NCBI GenBank assembly: GCA_028289405.1
Contig: JANQPP010000149.1
Location: 1 to 64,000, forward strand
Length of the DNA stretch: 64,000 nucleotides
Direction: 5' to 3'
Source: Pirellulales bacterium
Lineage (GTDB): Bacteria > Planctomycetota > Planctomycetia > Pirellulales > JANQPP01
Translations under genes and position numbers: made by a program
Shown: piece after piece, positions 36,710 to 44,949 of the stretch
How positions within the stretch are numbered: the first letter of the stretch is position 1
Layout: the number at the start of each line of letters is the position of its first letter
Notes under the pieces: model-generated
What the model saw: the letters and a program-made list of their open reading frames with translations, nothing else
Told to the model about the DNA's origin: nothing
The model's database searches: none

Positions 36710-37201
36710 CTAGACCTCGAGGTCTTTCGCCGTGACGAACCACGCTAAACGCCCTTGGCTATTGGCTGGCTCGCCCTCGAATTCGATCGCCGCGCAGGCC
36801 CCTTTCTTGAATTTCGTGTAGGCCATGTCGTGACCGACCAGTTCTTCGAGCATGTATCCCACGTCGGGAGCATGACCTACCCAGGCGACGTGTTCCTGGT
36901 CGCCTCGCGAGCGAGTCCAATCCAGCATCTCCTGCAGGTCGCTGCCAGGCTCCAAGGCGGAATGTTCTACTAAATCCGGAGACGGGGTGACATGTGCCAC
37001 GACGATTTCCGCCGTTTGCCGGCAACGCACCAGGGGACTCGTGGCCACGGCTTGCGGCGCGAAACCCAGCTTGATTAAGCCGGACACGACATGGGCGAAC
37101 CGTTCACACCCTTCCGGAGTCAAGGGACGAAAAAAATCATTGGGATAATTCGGGTCACCGAATTCGCCTGCCCAGGCGTGCCGTACAATGTAAATCGTCA
37201 T
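36710..37201 (-). CDS. sixA: Phosphohistidine phosphatase SixA family
   Basis: 163-residue histidine-phosphatase-superfamily protein. The catalytic start is TIYIVRHAWAGEFG (RHA in place of RHG), followed by FFRPLTPEGCERF, TSPLVRCRQTAEIV and the second catalytic His in HVAWVGHAPDVGYML. In E. coli SixA dephosphorylates phosphohistidine proteins (ArcB, and the nitrogen-related phosphotransfer protein). The protein is a little longer than E. coli SixA. It is divergent from the secreted duplicated protein and upstream of the TPR gene. Confidence 0.85.
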   Translation of the reverse strand: MTIYIVRHAWAGEFGDPNYPNDFFRPLTPEGCERFAHVVSGLIKLGFAPQAVATSPLVRCRQTAEIVVAHVTPSPDLVEHSALEPGSDLQEMLDWTRSRGDQEHVAWVGHAPDVGYMLEELVGHDMAYTKFKKGACAAIEFEGEPANSQGRLAWFVTAKDLEV

Positions 37202-37386
37202 AGGTACGTGTCTACTATTTAGAGGATGGCGAATGCCAATTTCTGGCCAGGCATTGTAGCAACTTCGTTCGCGTTGCGGCGGTACTTCACGAGCGTTACA
37301 TTGCGGGAAGTCGCTGTTTTCGCTGAGTTTCAGAGGATTCTTGAAAACCCATCGCGGAGTTGGGCTTCTTGCCCCGAGGTACGGAA

Positions 37387-39237
37387 ATGAACTTTTCGAC
37401 GTTCTTGCTCTTTGCTGCTTTGGGCCTGGGACAATCTGCTCCCCTGCCAGCGACGGGAGAGGATCCGAACGCGTCCTCGGTTTCGGAACAGCAATTGGTG
37501 CGGTTGGCCAATCCACGTCGGCGTTCCGCGGCGCGGGAACTGCTGGCGGAAATGTTGCGTCCTCGCGACGAGGCTGTCCCCCAAGGGCGGCTCGTCTCCT
37601 TGGGAGAAGCTCTTCGGGCGGGAACCTCGCTTCCGGCCAAACAACAGATCGTCTCCACCTATTGGAGCCTCGTGATCGCCGAAGCCAAATTGCTCACGGC
37701 GTTGGACAGTTCCACAGGGCTCGGCAACCTGGCTGCCGATGGTGATGAACAAACGGCAGCACTGGTCCGACATGTCCAGGCGGATGCCGAGGCACAAGAG
37801 CACTCGCTACGTGTCGATTTCCTCGCCGCGCAGTATGCTCTTGCCCAACGCTTGGGCTGGAGCGGTGATGTGCTGCCGATCGCGGCGGATAGGCCGCACG
37901 TGGGAGCGTATTTGAGCCGGTTGGAGACACTATTTCCGGGAACAGCTCCCCCACTTCCCGCCAGAAAGATCGCCGCCGTGCTCCCCTTGCGGGCCACGGC
38001 CATGGATCGATTGGCCGAGTCATGTCTCGCGGCACGTGACGCGCTCAACGAAGCATCGTCGGAAGTTGCTGGAGGACAAACCGGCGAGCAGGAGACTCTC
38101 GATTTAATGCAAAGGACCCAGGGATGTGAATCCGCATTTCTCGAAGCCGTGGCACGGTACAACGGAGAAATCGCCGCTTACGTGTTTCTCCCCGAAATCG
38201 CGCAACGGACTTTGGCGGGCGCTTACGGCGAAAGCCAGGAAACCACGATTGTCAACATGTTGATTCCCCCTGCCGAAGAGCCAACCCGTTCAGCAGCCAC
38301 ACCTGAAAACGGAGATTCCTTGGAAGACAGAACAGAGTTGGCCACGGCTGGTCCTCCCTTCATTGGCGATCCACAAACGGCGGCCCTGAAGCGGACGATA
38401 CTCCGCCGCGCCGATTACGGCGCTTCCGACATTTCGGCTGGCCGCTACCAACACATGGTCCAGCGCAAGGCCGTCGAAGGCGCGCAGTTGCTGGCGGTGG
38501 AACTTTTCGGCTCCGCGAACGCCTACGTAGCCGATGGCGTGCTTTCCGGCTCGCCTCGGCCGTTGACTCTGGAAGACTGCGTGCGGAGCCAAGATCCGCT
38601 CGGAAAGCTAACCGCCATTCGGGAATATTGGATTCTCGCCGCGCGGCAAGCGAAGGCTCAAGTTTTTCAGAATCAGTTAGCTCGCCTAAAGGAACTGGAG
38701 TTCGTGGCCCGTCAATTTGGACCGCCCGAAGAGAACTCCATCATGCTGCTAGTGGCTAGTGACGTGCAGCGCGCGGCCGCCGAATTGGCCGAAGCAGAGG
38801 CGGAGGCCGTCGAAGATCAGTTCGTGGCCATCCCTCGACTTCTGGGCGAACCACCGCAGGCGTGGCAGTTCATGGCCACGAATCCCCATGCGGGCGAGTA
38901 CAACATGAAGTTTGATCGGCAGCCGCCAGAGATTGCCAGCCAGCCGGAGATTCAGTTGCTGCATCAATCGCTCCCCTTGTTGCACCAAGCAATCCTTTCA
39001 CGAACTCGAGCCGTGCTGGAAAGCGAAGCGGCACGCCTCGCCAGCGTGGACGCTTTCACGCGAGGGGACAATTCGATTCAAGCACTGCTTGCCGCCACGA
39101 AAGCCCAGACTTCCGAAGAGTTGCGGCTGATCAACGACACCGTGCGGTATAATCGCGCCATTGCCGAGTACGCCCTCTCGGTATCTCCATCGAATCTTTC
39201 GCTGGAACGCTTGCTGGGAGCTCTCATACTTCGATGA
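37387..39237 (+). CDS. Secreted helical protein with an internal duplication
   Basis: About 616 residues. A signal peptide MNFSTFLLFAALGLGQSA is at the N-terminus, with GAGGTACGGAA upstream of the ATG at 37387. The rest is Ala/Leu/Glu-rich and helical. The two halves resemble each other: AKQQIVSTYWSLVIAEAKLL near 85 and LTAIREYWILAARQAKAQVF near 415. Each is then followed by a long helix and ends with FLEAVARYNGEIAAYVFLP (near 255) and LINDTVRYNRAIAEYALSV (near 590). The 'YN..IA.Y' ends resemble those of TolC coiled coils, but the barrel strands are not evident. Function unknown. The last bases overlap the dusB start (ATGA), so the two are cotranscribed. Confidence 0.65.
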   Translation: MNFSTFLLFAALGLGQSAPLPATGEDPNASSVSEQQLVRLANPRRRSAARELLAEMLRPRDEAVPQGRLVSLGEALRAGTSLPAKQQIVSTYWSLVIAEAKLLTALDSSTGLGNLAADGDEQTAALVRHVQADAEAQEHSLRVDFLAAQYALAQRLGWSGDVLPIAADRPHVGAYLSRLETLFPGTAPPLPARKIAAVLPLRATAMDRLAESCLAARDALNEASSEVAGGQTGEQETLDLMQRTQGCESAFLEAVARYNGEIAAYVFLPEIAQRTLAGAYGESQETTIVNMLIPPAEEPTRSAATPENGDSLEDRTELATAGPPFIGDPQTAALKRTILRRADYGASDISAGRYQHMVQRKAVEGAQLLAVELFGSANAYVADGVLSGSPRPLTLEDCVRSQDPLGKLTAIREYWILAARQAKAQVFQNQLARLKELEFVARQFGPPEENSIMLLVASDVQRAAAELAEAEAEAVEDQFVAIPRLLGEPPQAWQFMATNPHAGEYNMKFDRQPPEIASQPEIQLLHQSLPLLHQAILSRTRAVLESEAARLASVDAFTRGDNSIQALLAATKAQTSEELRLINDTVRYNRAIAEYALSVSPSNLSLERLLGALILR

Positions 39238-40322
39238 CTGCCGTGACGAATTCCGCTTCCAGCGTGGACCCACCGGCGTCCGCCGATCTAGTAGGATCCA
39301 GCATGCCAAACGCAGAGGGAAAACCCTTGCGGATCGGCCCTGTGGTCGTGGACCCACCCATCTTGCAAGCTCCGATGGCTGGTTTCACGAACTATGCCTA
39401 TCGCCAGATTGTGCGCGAGTTCGGCGGAACGGGATTGCAGGCCACGGAAATGGTCAATGCCAAGGGTTTTCTCCATATCCAAGCGGAGGACGAGCAAAGC
39501 TATCCGGACCGGCTGTGGGGGGTCCGTGAGGAAGACCGCCCACTAGCGGTGCAGATTTGGGACAACGATCCGGCTACGCTCGCGGAAGTTGGGGCGAAAT
39601 TGGCGCATGAATTCCGCGTCAGCGTGGTGGATATCAACTTCGGCTGTCCCGTGAAACAGGTCACCGAAAAGGCGCATAGCGGTTCCTATTTGCTACGTTA
39701 TCCCGACCGCGTAGGCGCCATCGTGGAGCGGGTTGTGCAGGCCTGCTTCCCTGTGCCTGTGACGGCCAAAATCCGGCTCGGCTGTACACGGGATACCGTG
39801 AATGCCCACGAAGTGGCTCAAGTCGTGGAACAGGCGGGCGCGAGTGCCTTGACGGTGCATGGACGGACGGCCCAAGACTTCTTCAAAGGGACGGCGGATT
39901 GGGAGCAGATTTCCGCTATCAAACCCTACTTGCGGAAGATCCCTTTGATCGGCAACGGCGATTTGGCGACTCCCCAGGCGGTCGTGGCAGCGCTCACTCG
40001 GTATGCCGTGGACGGCGTGATGATTGCCCGGGCAGCACTTGCCAAGCCTTGGCTGTTCCGGCAAGCGGCGGCATTACTACGGGGCGAGGACCCGCCCGCC
40101 GACCTTTTGCTCGAAGAAGAACGCGAGCTGCTACTGCACCATTATGAGTTGGTCGTGCGGCGTTTCGGACCGGAGAAGGGCACCGTCCTCATGCGCAAGT
40201 TCGCCTGCTGCTATGCGCAAGGGCGGCGAGGGGCACGAGAATTCCGCACTTCGGTTTCCAGAATCTCGACTCCTAGCGAGTTTCACCGTGCCGTACGTGA
40301 ATCTTTTCCGACGAGCGTGTGA
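39234..40322 (+). CDS. dusB: tRNA-dihydrouridine synthase B
   Basis: FMN-dependent enzyme that reduces uridine to dihydrouridine in the D-loop of tRNA. 362 residues. Features: LQAPMAGFTNYAYRQI near residue 45, DINFGCPVKQVTEKAHSGSY with the catalytic Cys, ITVHGRTAQDFFKGTADWE-like substrate region, and LIGNGDLATPQAV plus DGVMIARAALAKPW for FMN phosphate binding. The N-terminus is about 25 residues longer than usual; the start may be the ATG at 39303 instead. Its start codon overlaps the stop of the gene before it, so translation is coupled. Confidence 0.93.
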   Translation: MTAVTNSASSVDPPASADLVGSSMPNAEGKPLRIGPVVVDPPILQAPMAGFTNYAYRQIVREFGGTGLQATEMVNAKGFLHIQAEDEQSYPDRLWGVREEDRPLAVQIWDNDPATLAEVGAKLAHEFRVSVVDINFGCPVKQVTEKAHSGSYLLRYPDRVGAIVERVVQACFPVPVTAKIRLGCTRDTVNAHEVAQVVEQAGASALTVHGRTAQDFFKGTADWEQISAIKPYLRKIPLIGNGDLATPQAVVAALTRYAVDGVMIARAALAKPWLFRQAAALLRGEDPPADLLLEEERELLLHHYELVVRRFGPEKGTVLMRKFACCYAQGRRGAREFRTSVSRISTPSEFHRAVRESFPTSV

Positions 40323-40350
40323 GAGGCATGGAAAACTCTGATGAAACATC

Positions 40351-40369
40351 CGGCATCTGTTTAATGCCG
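40351..40369. terminator. Hairpin between convergent dusB and mqnE
   Basis: CGGCAT, a 7-base loop, ATGCCG, placed between the two stop codons. No T-run follows, so termination is possible but weak. Confidence 0.35.
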
Positions 40370-40398
40370 TGAGGGGAGATCGGCGGTTTGCCTTTGTC

Positions 40399-41535
40399 TC
40401 AAGCGGGCAGGAGATTGCCATCTCTGACGGCCCATTCATCATCGTCACGCGTGACACGGCGATAGAGCGTATCCCGTTCCACCGGCTCTCGTCCAGCTTC
40501 ACGGATCAAGCGGCAGATTTGCTCCACGGTCAGAGCTTCCGGCGTCGTGGCGCCGGCGTCGTGGTAAATCAATTCATGCCGGACCGTACCGTCGAGATCA
40601 TCGGCTCCATAGGACAGGGCGACCTGTGCCGTTCCGATTCCCAACATGATCCAATACGCCTTGATGTGCGGAAAATTGTCGAGCATCAGCCGGCTAATCG
40701 CCATCGTGCGGAGATCCATCATCACCGAAGGCTTCTTTAGGTGGGACAGGCCCGTATTCTGCGGATGGAACGCCAGCGGAATGAAAGTTTGAAAGCCGCC
40801 CGTTTCATCTTGCAGCTCGCGCAAACGGACCAAATGGTCGATGCGATGGAACGCGTTCTCGATGTGCCCATACAGCATCGTGGCGTTGGTGCGGAGCCCC
40901 AACTCGTGGGCTGTGCGATGAATTTCGATCCAGCGGAAGGTGTCCGCTTTGTGTTCGCAGATTTGGTCCCGCACTTCGGGATGGAAGATTTCGGCGCCGC
41001 CCCCAGGCATGCTACCCAGCCCGGCGTCGATCATTTCTTGCAGGATCTCACGCACCGGTCGCTTGGTCATGCGGGCAAACCAATCGATTTCCACGGCAGT
41101 CCAAGCTTTCAGATGCAGCCGGGGATACGCTTCATGGAGAATGCGGATAATGTTGACATACCAGTCGAAATTCTTCTGATGATGCAGCCCGCCCACGATG
41201 TGCATTTCCGTCGCACCGCAGTCGACCGCTTCCTGCCCCCTGGCCAGGATTTGTGCGTCGTCCATGACGTAACCCCTGGCGTCCTGTAGGTTCGCGCGGA
41301 AGGCGCAAAAGTTACAGCGGTAGACGCACACATTCGTGGGATTGAGGTGTGTGTTGATATTGTAAAAAGCGAGGTTGCCATTGAGGCGTTCCCGCACCTG
41401 GTTGGCCAATTCTCCAATTTCCACGAGCGGCACACCCGGGTCATAGAGAAACAGCCCGTCCTCGACGCTGAGCCGGACCCGGTTTTCCACTTTTTCACGA
41501 ATGGCGTGCAAACGTTTTTTCACGGAGGAATCCAT
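40399..41535 (-). CDS. mqnE: Aminofutalosine synthase
   Basis: Radical-SAM enzyme that joins SAM-derived adenosyl and chorismate-derived carboxyvinyl benzoate to give aminofutalosine, in the futalosine route to menaquinone. 378 residues. CVYRCNFCAF (CxxxCxxC) at about 72-79 binds the 4Fe-4S cluster. Family-typical stretches are GGLHHQKNFDWYVNIIRIL, LKAWTAVEIDWF, GGGAEIFHPEVRDQIC, HELGLRTNATMLYGHI and RHELIYHDAGATTPE, which distinguish it from MqnC. It follows mqnP by about 66 bases and completes the operon. Other futalosine genes (mqnA, B/C/D) are not in the window. Confidence 0.92.
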   Translation of the reverse strand: MDSSVKKRLHAIREKVENRVRLSVEDGLFLYDPGVPLVEIGELANQVRERLNGNLAFYNINTHLNPTNVCVYRCNFCAFRANLQDARGYVMDDAQILARGQEAVDCGATEMHIVGGLHHQKNFDWYVNIIRILHEAYPRLHLKAWTAVEIDWFARMTKRPVREILQEMIDAGLGSMPGGGAEIFHPEVRDQICEHKADTFRWIEIHRTAHELGLRTNATMLYGHIENAFHRIDHLVRLRELQDETGGFQTFIPLAFHPQNTGLSHLKKPSVMMDLRTMAISRLMLDNFPHIKAYWIMLGIGTAQVALSYGADDLDGTVRHELIYHDAGATTPEALTVEQICRLIREAGREPVERDTLYRRVTRDDDEWAVRDGNLLPA

Positions 41536-41601
41536 CTTTTTTTGAAATCTTGGTCGATCGTAGTGCTTTGAAAATCACTTTCGTCGGCTGGTCGAGCGAC
41601 A

Positions 41602-42555
41602 TCAAACGAGCAAATCCAGCGCCGCCACGCTCGACAGTCCCAAACTGATCACGGCATTGACTTGAAAAAAAGCGATGTTGACTCGCCCCAAATCGTCGGG
41701 GGAGACGATCCAATGTTCATAGACCAGCAGAATCGCCACCACGCCCCACCCCACCAAATATAACGGCCCCAGCGCGGAGAACCACCAGGGAAGCAGCAGC
41801 AGGGCCGCGAGCGTCCCCAGGTGACAAACAGCGGATAAACGGAGGGCAGGAGGCACGCCCACTCGTGCAGGAACGCTGAATAGCCCCTGTGCCCGATCGA
41901 ATTCCACGTCCTGGCAGGCGTAGATGATATCGAAGCCGGAGACCCACAGAAAAATCGCCGAGCCAAGCACGATGGCCGGCACAAGGTCGAGAGGTGTGGC
42001 CAAAACCACTTCACCACGAACCGCGATCCAGGCACACACTGGAGCGAGCATCAGCGCCGCCCCCAGCCAGAAATGCGCGAGCGCGGTGAACCGTTTGGAG
42101 TAGCTGTATCCCAACAGGAACAGTAACACGGGCACGGCCAGATAGAGCGGCAAGCGGTTGGGCCAAAAACAGAACGTCCCGGCCACGAAGGCAACGCTGC
42201 TGGCCAGGGTAAAGAAGGCGACTTCCCGAGTACGCAACTTGCCCGCTGGCAAATGCCGCCTCTCCGTCCGGGGGTTGAGGGCATCGATTTTACGGTCCAC
42301 CAGCCGATTGAAGCCCATGGCCGCGCTACGTGCCGCGACCATACACCACACGATGCCCACCAATTGCAGTGTCAGCGTGGAGGCGGTCAGGGAATTCCAC
42401 TCCAACGACCAGGCCATGCACAACGATAGTAAGGCGAAAGGCAGCGCGAAGAGCGTGTGGCTGAAGCGGATCATCGCCAAATAGTCGTTGACACGATTCC
42501 ACCAAGTCCGGCGGAGGCTGGAAGCGGAGATAGAATCCGTCCTATTGGATTTCAT
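41602..42555 (-). CDS. mqnP: UbiA-type prenyltransferase (MqnP)
   Basis: Membrane enzyme of 317 residues that should attach a polyprenyl chain to the menaquinone ring precursor in the futalosine branch. It has about eight or nine hydrophobic segments. The UbiA aspartate motifs appear as FNRLVDRKIDALNPRTERR (an NxxxDxxxD type) near residue 90, and DIIYACQDVEFDRAQG near 200. The start ATG (42555) overlaps the stop of the ubiX gene (ATGA), so the two are translationally coupled. A classical UbiA would use 4-hydroxybenzoate, but the neighbour mqnE points to menaquinone. Confidence 0.9.
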   Translation of the reverse strand: MKSNRTDSISASSLRRTWWNRVNDYLAMIRFSHTLFALPFALLSLCMAWSLEWNSLTASTLTLQLVGIVWCMVAARSAAMGFNRLVDRKIDALNPRTERRHLPAGKLRTREVAFFTLASSVAFVAGTFCFWPNRLPLYLAVPVLLFLLGYSYSKRFTALAHFWLGAALMLAPVCAWIAVRGEVVLATPLDLVPAIVLGSAIFLWVSGFDIIYACQDVEFDRAQGLFSVPARVGVPPALRLSAVCHLGTLAALLLLPWWFSALGPLYLVGWGVVAILLVYEHWIVSPDDLGRVNIAFFQVNAVISLGLSSVAALDLLV

Positions 42556-43229
42556 GTCCCCCACCTCTGGCACAATGCATGCGGTACTTTCACCTGGTCG
42601 CAGATTCGAGCCACCACGAAATCCACGAGGTCTCCCATCGACGTAACGCCATGATAAAAACCAGGGGATGCCGGCAGCACCACGGCCCCTGCATCCGCCG
42701 CCCGCCGCATATTCTCCAGTTGCAACACGGAAACGGGCGTTTCCCGCGGCACCAAGACCAGAGGGCGGCGCTCCTTCAAATGAACCTCCGCGGCGCGTTG
42801 GATCAGGTTACCCGCTTGGGCTTGCACCACGGCACTCAGCGTGGTGCCTGAGCAGGGGCAGATCACCATACCGTCTGTGAGAAACGACCCGCTAGCGATG
42901 GGTGCGAAAAAATCCTCCCAATGATGGTAATGGACGGTCCCAGGTTCTGCCGAATTCATTCCTTCCGGCAAATCGACTCGGCGGGTAATCGCGGACCAGA
43001 GGGGAGCGAAAGCGTCGTCCGCCGCGTGCTCCGGAAGCGATTGCCATGGTTCCCTCTTCACCGCCCGCAGGTCTAGATGCCAGCCCAACTCTTGCTCCAA
43101 GACAAGGCGTGCCGAATTGCTGAGCGACAGATGCACCTCGATCCCCAATTTTTGCCACACGTGCAACAGGCGGAGGCCGTAGACCACACCACTGGCTCCC
43201 GTCAAGGCGAGGACGAGGCGTCGAGTCAT
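42552..43229 (-). CDS. ubiX: UbiX-like flavin prenyltransferase
   Basis: 225-residue enzyme that prenylates FMN to make the prFMN cofactor of UbiD-type decarboxylases. It starts MTRRLVLALTGASGVVYGLRLL (the family start) and has the conserved CPCSGTTLSAVVQAQAGNLIQRAAEVHLKERRPLVLVPRETP region, of which CPCSGTTL and LVLVPRETP can be seen. The gene overlaps both neighbours by four bases (ATGA at each end). No ubiD-like gene (mqnL) is next to it; that decarboxylase must be elsewhere. In the futalosine pathway a UbiX/UbiD pair is believed to act on the ring carboxylate. Confidence 0.9.
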   Translation of the reverse strand: MTRRLVLALTGASGVVYGLRLLHVWQKLGIEVHLSLSNSARLVLEQELGWHLDLRAVKREPWQSLPEHAADDAFAPLWSAITRRVDLPEGMNSAEPGTVHYHHWEDFFAPIASGSFLTDGMVICPCSGTTLSAVVQAQAGNLIQRAAEVHLKERRPLVLVPRETPVSVLQLENMRRAADAGAVVLPASPGFYHGVTSMGDLVDFVVARICDQVKVPHALCQRWGT

Positions 43230-43930
43230 TTTTCCCCCAGGTATAAGGCCGCGATGCCCAGGGTCAGGGGCCGGTATTCCACCGTCTGCAATCCGGCGTT
43301 TCGCATACGCTGCACCAAGGCCTCCCCCGCGGGGAATTCGTTCACGCTCTCCGGCAGGTATTCGTAAGCACCATGCCGATTCCTGGCGAGCCATTGCCCG
43401 ACGCGCGGCAAAACGTGGCGAAAATAGGCCTGGTAGACCGACCTCCAAGGCTGCCGTTGGGGAATCGAAAACTCCAATACGACCACGGTCCCGCCTGGCT
43501 GGCAGACGCGCACCATTTCCCGGAGCCCCTGGTCAGTATCCGCCACATTCCGGAGGCCAAAGGCCACCATCACCAATTGAAACGTGTTTTCCGCGAAAGG
43601 AAGCTGCTGCGCATCGCTTTCCACGAAATTCAGGGCGCCATTCTCGCCAGCGTTCTCCGCTTTTCGCCGACCAAGTTGCAACATGGGGCGGCAAAAATCG
43701 GCACCAACCACGGGCGTGTAAGGATATTTCTTGCGTAAGGAGAGAGCCAAGTCTCCCGTTCCCGTGCAAAGATCGAGCACGGGAACTTCCTTGCGGAGAG
43801 GCACGCTGCGGACGGTCCGCCAACGCCAGTACCGGTCCACATTGCAGGACAGTAGATGATTCAGTTGGTCATAGCGCGGCGCGATCGCGGCGAACATTTC
43901 CCGCACTCGCTGATTGGCCTTGTCGACCAT
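43226..43930 (-). CDS. ubiE: Demethylmenaquinone methyltransferase (UbiE/MenG)
   Basis: 234-residue class I SAM methyltransferase that puts the C-methyl group on demethylmenaquinone, the last step. It has VDRYWRWRTVRSVPL and the SAM site VLDLCTGTGDLALSL, then VMVAFGLRNVADTDQGLREM and CQPGGTVVVLEFS, all characteristic of UbiE. It is the first gene of the compact ubiE-ubiX-mqnP-mqnE operon, in the direction of decreasing coordinates. No quinone other than menaquinone is implied here. Confidence 0.92.
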   Translation of the reverse strand: MVDKANQRVREMFAAIAPRYDQLNHLLSCNVDRYWRWRTVRSVPLRKEVPVLDLCTGTGDLALSLRKKYPYTPVVGADFCRPMLQLGRRKAENAGENGALNFVESDAQQLPFAENTFQLVMVAFGLRNVADTDQGLREMVRVCQPGGTVVVLEFSIPQRQPWRSVYQAYFRHVLPRVGQWLARNRHGAYEYLPESVNEFPAGEALVQRMRNAGLQTVEYRPLTLGIAALYLGEK

Positions 43931-44273
43931 AAGGAAGATCCATGATCGGGTCGAACCGGGAATTCACTATGACCGTGAAAACGTACCAGAAAAGCTGTTG
44001 TGGATTTCGCGAGCGCGATCTCCGCACTGCTATTATTCTAGAGGTTCCCAGCACCAGGAACAGGACATCGAGCGGTCGCCCAATACGACGTGGTCCCGGA
44101 CAGTGAATCAGAGCGTCGGCGCGAGATCAAGCCAATTTCACCGCTTGTAGCGGACACACACCGGCCCAACTCGGCTCATCGCTGCGCCGAAAAAAGAAGA
44201 AATCAAAAACCCCTCGGATCAGTGAACCGAGGGGTCCTTGGCGCCGAATATTGAACGCTTTCGCGGCGCGGGC
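43931..44273. other. Intergenic region ahead of the menaquinone operon
   Basis: About 340 bases. It holds the cspA-like terminator (44189-44235) and the upstream part of the ubiE promoter. A GGTTCGA-type stretch near 43955 resembles a tRNA T-loop but no cloverleaf forms. Confidence 0.6.
44189..44235 (-). terminator. Rho-independent terminator of the cold-shock gene
   Basis: On the minus strand ACCCCTCGG, a 9-base loop, CCGAGGGGT is followed by TTTTTGATTTCTTC and a run of T. It sits 39 bases after the stop of the cold-shock gene. Confidence 0.9.
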
Positions 44274-44489
44274 CTACGTGGCCTGCACGGCGACGCGGAC
44301 CGATTGGGCACAGGGACCTTTGGGACCTTGTCCGATCTCGAATTCCACGAGTTGTCCCTCTTGGAGTTCTTCGATCGTCACGTCTTGTAACGCGGTGTAG
44401 TGAAAGAACAGATCGTTACCCCGATCTTCCCCTTCGATGAAACCAAATCCCCGATCCGTGACCAACCTTTTGATTTTTCCTTGTGGCAT
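44274..44489 (-). CDS. Cold-shock domain protein (CspA family)
   Basis: 71-residue single CSD protein that binds single-stranded RNA/DNA. RNP1 is DRGFGFIEGED, RNP2 is NDLFFHYTAL (FFH where VFVH is usual). The start has GGAAAGCGGAA upstream. It stands alone, with a strong terminator behind it. The upstream gap of 460 bases to manC suggests a long 5' UTR, as for many csp mRNAs. Confidence 0.92.
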   Translation of the reverse strand: MPQGKIKRLVTDRGFGFIEGEDRGNDLFFHYTALQDVTIEELQEGQLVEFEIGQGPKGPCAQSVRVAVQAT

Positions 44490-44949
44490 TTCCGCTTTCC
44501 CAATTCAAAAACCCATGGCCTGCGACGGCCCTTGGACCGCGCTGCCGAACTCGTAAGCAGATGGAGCCGCAAAACATCGAAGCGGGAACTTGCCAAGAAG
44601 TTCTGCTACGCAGAATGTGGCGGGAAGAGAGGAACAACCCAAAAGCCCACGCAAAAACCGTTGCTTTCGTCCGCTCATCGGCGTGTCACGACTAATGGAC
44701 GCCAAAATTGACGGAATACGTGAAGTTTTGTCTTCAGGCTTTAAAGGCGTTCGAATCTGCATCTTGTCTCTGCTTGTTACGACCTTCGTAACGCCGTAAG
44801 TTTACATTTTTTGCGGCCCAAGAAAAGGGCAGCCGCTCGCTTTAATCTGGAAAGGAATTTTTTGTGTGGGAGCGGAGCTGGCGGAAAGCCGCGGCCCGTT
44901 GTATCGGCGGGCTTTTAGATGTGTGCCAGAATGTCGGGAGCATCTCGGA
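44490..44949. other. Leader region of the cold-shock gene
   Basis: 460 bases between manC and the cold-shock gene, both on the minus strand. No protein gene seen. A 7-bp stem (GTTACGA/TCGTAAC, loop CCT) lies at about 44775-44791. The long leader may carry the cold-responsive structure typical of csp mRNAs. I could not place a promoter. Confidence 0.45.

Noticed and set aside
43940-43975. tRNA T-loop-like GGTTCGA (minus strand)
   Set aside because: The flanking stems do not pair and no acceptor, D or anticodon arms could be built.
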